DNA of 8,695 bases from Desulfuromonadales bacterium (GTDB lineage: Bacteria > Desulfobacterota > Desulfuromonadia > Desulfuromonadales > UBA2294): assembly GCA_014859615.1 (NCBI GenBank), contig JACUTX010000097.1, forward strand, positions 1 through 8,695, read 5' to 3'. Made by a program: the position numbers and the translations under genes. Under the pieces are notes generated by a model. The model was not told the DNA's origin, ran no database searches, and saw only the letters and a program-made list of their open reading frames with translations. Below are positions 4,912-8,695 of this stretch, one piece after another (the stretch's first letter is position 1; the number at the start of each line of letters is the position of its first letter).

Positions 4912-7146
4912 ATGTTTAATCAGGATGTGCAAATTACATTTTCACTCGCAGTGCGCGAAGCGCAACGCCGTCGTCATGAATATCTGACGGCGGAACATCT
5001 GCTTTACGCTATTCTTTTTGAAGAGAACGGACAACAGATCATCCGACGGTGCGGCGCTGATCTCGACGTTTTAAAAGCGGCGCTGGATGCCTATTTTGAC
5101 GAGCATCTGCAATCGATGCCGACGGTGCGGGATGATGTCCCTGAACAGACGATAAGTCTGCAGCGGATTCTGCAACGGACGGTCATGCATGTCCAGTCGT
5201 CCGGCAAGGAGAACGCCTCGGTGGGCGATGTTCTCGCCGCATTGCTGGATGAGAAGAAAACCTTTGCTGCGGCACTTCTCGAAGAACATGGTATCAGTCG
5301 ATATGATGTCGTAAATTTTATTTCCCATGGCGTTGCGGATGAACGGGATGAGCGGGTGTCGCCTGTCGCCCCGAAACAGGATGCGGCGGAGAAGCTGCCG
5401 AAGGGGGGGAAGGATCCCCTTAAGCTCTATACGGTGAATTTGCTCGAACAGGCGGCTGCGGGCCGGATCGATCCGCTTGTCGGCCGCTCTGAAGAGCTGG
5501 GACGGGCGATTCAGATTCTCTGCCGGCGGCGCAAAAATAATCCGGTTTTCGTCGGCGAACCCGGGGTCGGTAAAACCGCCCTGGCTGAAGGGCTGGCGTT
5601 GCGGATTCTGGAAGGGGATGTCCCTGATTTACTCAAAAATGCCGAGATGTTTGCCCTCGACATGGGGGCGCTTCTGGCCGGAACAAAATTCAGAGGCGAT
5701 TTTGAAGAGCGGCTCAAGGGGGTTATTGTCGCGTTGGCGAATCGACCCGATTCTATTCTGGTGATTGACGAGATTCATACGGTGGTCGGTGCCGGAGCGA
5801 CGAGCGGTGGTTCACTGGACGCTTCCAATATTCTGAAGCCGGCTCTCGCTTCGGATTCGGTCCGCTGTATCGGCTCGACAACCTTTGAGGAGTATCGCAA
5901 TCTGTTTGAGAAGGACCGCGCTCTGTCGCGTCGTTTTCAGAAGATTGATGTTCTGGAACCGAATATCGACGAGACGATCGAAATTCTGCAAGGGTTAAAG
6001 AGCCATTATGAAAAGCATCATAATGTTCGCTATCGCAACGAGGCACTTGGTCAGGCGGCTCAACTTTCGGCCCGGCATATCAATTTCAGACATCTGCCGG
6101 ACAAGGCGATTGATGTGATCGATGAGGCCGGAGCCAGAGCGAGAATCGACGGCCGCAAGAATGGCTGGATCGGGGCCAGAGAGATTGAAGCGGTTGTTGC
6201 CGGGATTGCCAGGGTGCCGATTAACAGTCTCTCCGGTTCGGATCGTCAACGGTTGAAGCGTCTCTCTGTTCTGCTGAAAAAACAGGTTTTTGGTCAGGAC
6301 AAGGCGATCGATCTGATGTGCAGCGCGATTCTTCGGGCGCGGGCCGGTCTTGGTCATCCGGAAAAACCGACCGGATCGTTTCTGTTTACCGGTCCGACAG
6401 GGGTTGGAAAAACCGAAGCAGCCCGTCAGCTGGCTGAGCAGCTTGGTGTCGAATTTATACGTTTTGATATGAGCGAATATATGGAGAAACATTCGGTGGC
6501 GCGTCTGATTGGAGCCCCTCCGGGGTATGTCGGTTTTGATCAGGGGGGGTTGTTGACCGACGCCGTTGTCAAAAACCCGTATGCGGTTCTTTTGCTGGAT
6601 GAAATCGAGAAAGCTCATCCTGATCTTTTTGATCTGCTCTTGCAGATCATGGATCACGGCACCTTGACGGACAATACCGGTCGCCACGCAGATTTTCGCA
6701 ATGTGGTGTTGATCATGACCAGCAACGTCGGGGCCAGAGAGCTCAGCTCGGCAGCCATCGGCTTTGGTGACCTGTCGCCCCGCTCATCGAAACAGGCGAT
6801 TGAACGTACTTTTTCTCCCGAGTTTCGCAATCGCCTCGATGCGGTTGTCCCCTTTGTGCCGTTATCTGATCAGGTTATGTTGCTGGTCGTCGATAAGTTT
6901 TTGCTCCGTCTGCGCCAGGTTTTATCAGCTAAAAATGTTGCACTCCATATCTCCGCTGCGGCCCGCGGCAACCTGGCCCGGCGTGGTTACGACCCGGTAT
7001 TTGGCGCCCGCCCTCTGGCGCGGCTGATTGAGTCGGAACTCAGCGATGCGATCGCCGAAGAGCTTTTGTTCGGACGGCTGCAAAAAGGGGGAGACGTTCA
7101 TGTTGGTCTTGCCGGAGATCGTCTGACTTTTCGTTTTTCATCATGA
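4912..7146 (+). CDS. clpA: ClpA, ATP-dependent unfoldase of ClpAP
   Basis: 744 residues (E. coli has 758). Domains in order: Clp N-domain (1-140) with the ClpS-docking surface; a linker; AAA+ D1 with Walker A GEPGVGKT (215-222) and Walker B D286-E287 in VIDEIHT; AAA+ D2 with Walker A GPTGVGKT (494-501) and Walker B D563-E564 in LLDEIEKAHPD. There is no long coiled-coil M-domain between D1 and D2, which excludes ClpB and ClpC. The ClpP-binding loop is IGF (616-618), so it should dock on ClpP, which is not encoded here. EYRNLFEKDRALSRRF and FSPEFRNRLD carry the sensor and arginine-finger regions. It unfolds substrates and threads them into ClpP. The start is preceded by GAGG with 5-nt spacing. 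All catalytic motifs are intact. Confidence 0.97.
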   Translation: MFNQDVQITFSLAVREAQRRRHEYLTAEHLLYAILFEENGQQIIRRCGADLDVLKAALDAYFDEHLQSMPTVRDDVPEQTISLQRILQRTVMHVQSSGKENASVGDVLAALLDEKKTFAAALLEEHGISRYDVVNFISHGVADERDERVSPVAPKQDAAEKLPKGGKDPLKLYTVNLLEQAAAGRIDPLVGRSEELGRAIQILCRRRKNNPVFVGEPGVGKTALAEGLALRILEGDVPDLLKNAEMFALDMGALLAGTKFRGDFEERLKGVIVALANRPDSILVIDEIHTVVGAGATSGGSLDASNILKPALASDSVRCIGSTTFEEYRNLFEKDRALSRRFQKIDVLEPNIDETIEILQGLKSHYEKHHNVRYRNEALGQAAQLSARHINFRHLPDKAIDVIDEAGARARIDGRKNGWIGAREIEAVVAGIARVPINSLSGSDRQRLKRLSVLLKKQVFGQDKAIDLMCSAILRARAGLGHPEKPTGSFLFTGPTGVGKTEAARQLAEQLGVEFIRFDMSEYMEKHSVARLIGAPPGYVGFDQGGLLTDAVVKNPYAVLLLDEIEKAHPDLFDLLLQIMDHGTLTDNTGRHADFRNVVLIMTSNVGARELSSAAIGFGDLSPRSSKQAIERTFSPEFRNRLDAVVPFVPLSDQVMLLVVDKFLLRLRQVLSAKNVALHISAAARGNLARRGYDPVFGARPLARLIESELSDAIAEELLFGRLQKGGDVHVGLAGDRLTFRFSS

Positions 7147-7166
7147 ATTCAGGCTGATTCTTATTC

Positions 7167-7862
7167 GTGCCGTTATTTCGTCTCACAGATGAATTGATCT
7201 TTCCACCGGCGACCCTGGCTGAAGCTGATGGCCTGTTGGCCATCGGGGGCGATCTGACTCTGCCGCGCCTTCTGCTCGCTTACTCCTCCGGGCTGTTCCC
7301 CTGGTCCAACGAGGGGGAACCGCCGCTCTGGTGGTCGCCCGACCCCCGCTGTATTTTTGAACCGGGTGAAATGCGGGTGAGCCGTAGTCTGGCGAAAACC
7401 TTGCGGCAGGGACGGTATCGGGTCTCGTACAATCAGGAGTTTGAACAGGTGATCGGCAACTGTGCAAAGCTGCGGATTAAAGACGGGACCGGGACCTGGA
7501 TCAACGGGGAATTGTATCGTTCTTTTCTGGAGCTGCATCGCGGTGGTTATGCCCACTCAATCGAGTGTTGGCATGGTGATCTGCTGGCGGGTGGCGTTTA
7601 CGGACTCTGCCTCGGGCGCTGTTTTTTCGGGGAATCGATGTTTCATGTTGAAAAAGATGCGTCGAAGGTGGCGCTGTTTGCTCTGCTGCAGCGTTCAGCG
7701 CTGTTGGGGTTTGAACTGGTCGATTGCCAGTTGGCGAACAGCCATCTGCTCAGTCTCGGTGCCGTCCGGATTGCGCGGATCGACTTTTTACAGCGGTTGA
7801 TCAAGGGTGGCGTTTTGCCGTCGAGTCGACCGGCACCCGGTTCGATCGCACTCAAAGCCTAA
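7167..7862 (+). CDS. aat: Leucyl/phenylalanyl-tRNA-protein transferase
   Basis: 231 residues from GTG 7167, 20 nt after clpA; the ribosome site is weak (AGG 13 nt upstream), so translation may depend on coupling to clpA. Family motifs occur in order: DGLLAIGGDL, GLFPW, WWSPDPR, GTWI, HSIE.W, GGVYG, GESMF (155-159), ASKVAL and DCQ (186-188). The Glu and Gln at 156 and 188 match residues proposed as catalytic in the E. coli enzyme. It moves Leu or Phe from aminoacyl-tRNA to proteins with N-terminal Arg or Lys, creating the N-degrons that ClpS binds. The stop overlaps the stop of the convergent PilZ gene by 4 bp, and no terminator separates them. Confidence 0.96.
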   Translation: MPLFRLTDELIFPPATLAEADGLLAIGGDLTLPRLLLAYSSGLFPWSNEGEPPLWWSPDPRCIFEPGEMRVSRSLAKTLRQGRYRVSYNQEFEQVIGNCAKLRIKDGTGTWINGELYRSFLELHRGGYAHSIECWHGDLLAGGVYGLCLGRCFFGESMFHVEKDASKVALFALLQRSALLGFELVDCQLANSHLLSLGAVRIARIDFLQRLIKGGVLPSSRPAPGSIALKA

Positions 7863-8608
7863 TTTTTCGACTCGTTATTCTCTTCTTCTTCATCATCCCG
7901 AAAGTAGGCATTCCCTTTGGCGACGGCGCTTTCAATCCTTTTTTTATCGCTGTCCATGATGTTTAGAAACTGAAATCCGGTCGGAAATTTGCCATCCTCT
8001 GATCGACGCCCTTTCCAGATGACTTCGGCCAGAGCGCAGATCGGTTTTCCCTTGTCTTTCAGATTGATCAGAAACATGCCGATGTCGGCTTTTTCGATCG
8101 GCGGGGCGACCTGGATGCCGATGCCGCTCACACTGATATTTGCTTTTTTCCCCGGGACTTTAGGCAATTTTTCCGGGTCTTGCGTCTGTTCGATCATCTT
8201 GACATATTTTTTCCACTGTTCGCGGAAAGAACGGAGTTTGCCGCCGCTTCTGGTGTAGCCAACTTCGAGATTGAGGTCGATACGGGGAAAGAGACGCCGG
8301 CGGATCATTTTTATATCGTTATTATGCTTGATGCGGATATGACTCGCTCCGAGCATCTTTTCAAAAGTACCGGTCAGCTGGATACCGACTCCCATGGAAT
8401 CGGTTGCAAGTTCGAATTTCATCCCTTCCTTAAAAGGATAACCCTCTCCGGCCACGGTTCGATAAGGGATGGTCAGATCGATCGTTTGCCGTCCGAGATT
8501 ATGCAGGTATCCGGTCAGGGCATCCAGATGTCCCGGATTTTCTGACGCTTCAGGTACGACAGTCAGGGAAACCTTCTGTCCGGCCTTCATGTATCTTTTC
8601 AGAGGCAT
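7859..8608 (-). CDS. PilZ-domain c-di-GMP-binding protein with N-terminal partner domain
   Basis: 249 residues from ATG 8608 (MPLKRYMKAG). Residues 1-100 are a beta-rich domain (QKVSLTVVPE, IDLTIPYR, YPFKEGMKFEL, GVGIQLTG) like the YcgR-N/PilZN domains that precede PilZ. The PilZ part has R105-LFP-R109 (RxxxR) and N157-I-S159-V-S-G162 (NxSxxG), both c-di-GMP-binding motifs. They are 47 residues apart, longer than usual, with a charged helical insert (SFREQWKKYVKMIEQTQ). The tail is acidic (DDEEEENNE). No signal peptide or membrane segment is seen, so a cytoplasmic effector controlling motility, adhesion or secretion is likely; its target is unknown. An in-frame start at 8692 exists but would lie wholly inside an upstream cytochrome gene, so 8608 is preferred. 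The ribosome site (ACGGA) is weak. Confidence 0.85.
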   Translation of the reverse strand: MPLKRYMKAGQKVSLTVVPEASENPGHLDALTGYLHNLGRQTIDLTIPYRTVAGEGYPFKEGMKFELATDSMGVGIQLTGTFEKMLGASHIRIKHNNDIKMIRRRLFPRIDLNLEVGYTRSGGKLRSFREQWKKYVKMIEQTQDPEKLPKVPGKKANISVSGIGIQVAPPIEKADIGMFLINLKDKGKPICALAEVIWKGRRSEDGKFPTGFQFLNIMDSDKKRIESAVAKGNAYFRDDEEEENNESKN

Positions 8609-8630
8609 TGTATTTTTTCCGTACTCTGCT

Positions 8631-8695
8631 TTATTTTTGGATGTGGCACGAGTCGCAATCTTCGGCGACGGAGAAGGCCTCGTTCCCATCATGAC
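8631..8695 (-). CDS. C-terminal end of a c-type (c7/c3-like) cytochrome, partial
   Basis: Only the last 20 codons are in the window; the 5' part lies beyond base 8695. The frame reads HDGNEAFSV, AED, CDSCH, IQK and stops at TAA (8633-8631). CDSCH is a CxxCH haem-attachment site, and the first His directly followed by DG looks like the end of another CxxCH followed by DGN.AFS, the layout of c7/cytochrome c3-type multihaem domains in Desulfuromonas and Geobacter. The product would be exported and carry electrons. It is codirectional with the PilZ gene 22 nt downstream, so they probably share a transcript. Confidence is limited by length, but a CxxCH followed within three codons by a stop is very characteristic. 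Confidence 0.7.
   Translation of the reverse strand, partial: HDGNEAFSVAEDCDSCHIQK

Noticed and set aside
5995..6687. Long minus-strand open frame inside clpA
   Set aside because: It is antisense to intact ClpA coding sequence, has no recognisable domain and follows from codon bias of the sense gene.
8609..8692. PilZ start at 8692 giving 277 residues
   Set aside because: The extra segment overlaps a haem-motif reading frame, is low-complexity Ser/Pro/Lys, and does not resemble the start of the N-terminal domain.

Overview
This 8.7 kb window most resembles an anaerobic metal- or sulfur-reducing deltaproteobacterium of the Desulfuromonas/Geobacter/Pelobacter type. The grounds are a selenocysteine tRNA, the C-terminal tail of a CxxCH multiheme-type cytochrome c beside a PilZ (c-di-GMP) protein, an FmdB-type zinc ribbon, a COG4324-type lipoprotein protease, and a clpS-clpA-aat cluster. 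This placement is inference from gene content; no rRNA or other phylogenetic marker is present.

Left region (1-1800, all minus strand). selC (tRNA-Sec, anticodon UCA) lies at 1704-1799. Downstream of its 3' end is a two-gene operon: a DUF6036/AbiEii-like nucleotidyltransferase (951-1556) overlapping by 8 bp an unrecognised 222-residue protein (290-958). The latter carries a HEPN-like R-x4-H motif and a C-terminal helix-turn-helix-like block. The operon is preceded by three tandem 22-bp AT-rich repeats (1538-1603), each a dyad ATTGTA-N8-TACAAT, which cover the likely promoter -10 box and the TTG start codon. It looks like an autoregulated toxin-antitoxin or defence module at a selC locus and is the most interesting part of the window. 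A degenerate MITE/REP-like palindrome (71-153) lies beyond it.

Middle region (1811-4310). A strong hairpin terminator separates selC from a small signal-peptide-bearing outer-membrane beta-barrel gene (1888-2499, minus). A divergent FmdB-type zinc-ribbon gene (2692-2940, plus) has a clear sigma70-like promoter and a textbook terminator. It is followed by a lipoprotein metallopeptidase (3243-4310, plus) with HELAH and a downstream NEAFA motif.

Right region (4311-8695). A 282-bp leader with mutually exclusive stems precedes clpS-clpA-aat (4593-7862). These genes encode the N-degron adaptor, the ClpAP unfoldase and the leucyl/phenylalanyl-tRNA-protein transferase, so degron writer, reader and unfoldase sit in one tight operon; only ClpP is missing. 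A PilZ protein (7859-8608, minus) converges on aat with a 4-bp tail-to-tail overlap. At the right edge lies the last 20 codons of a c-type cytochrome (8631-8695, minus), which argues that the PilZ gene starts at 8608 rather than further upstream.
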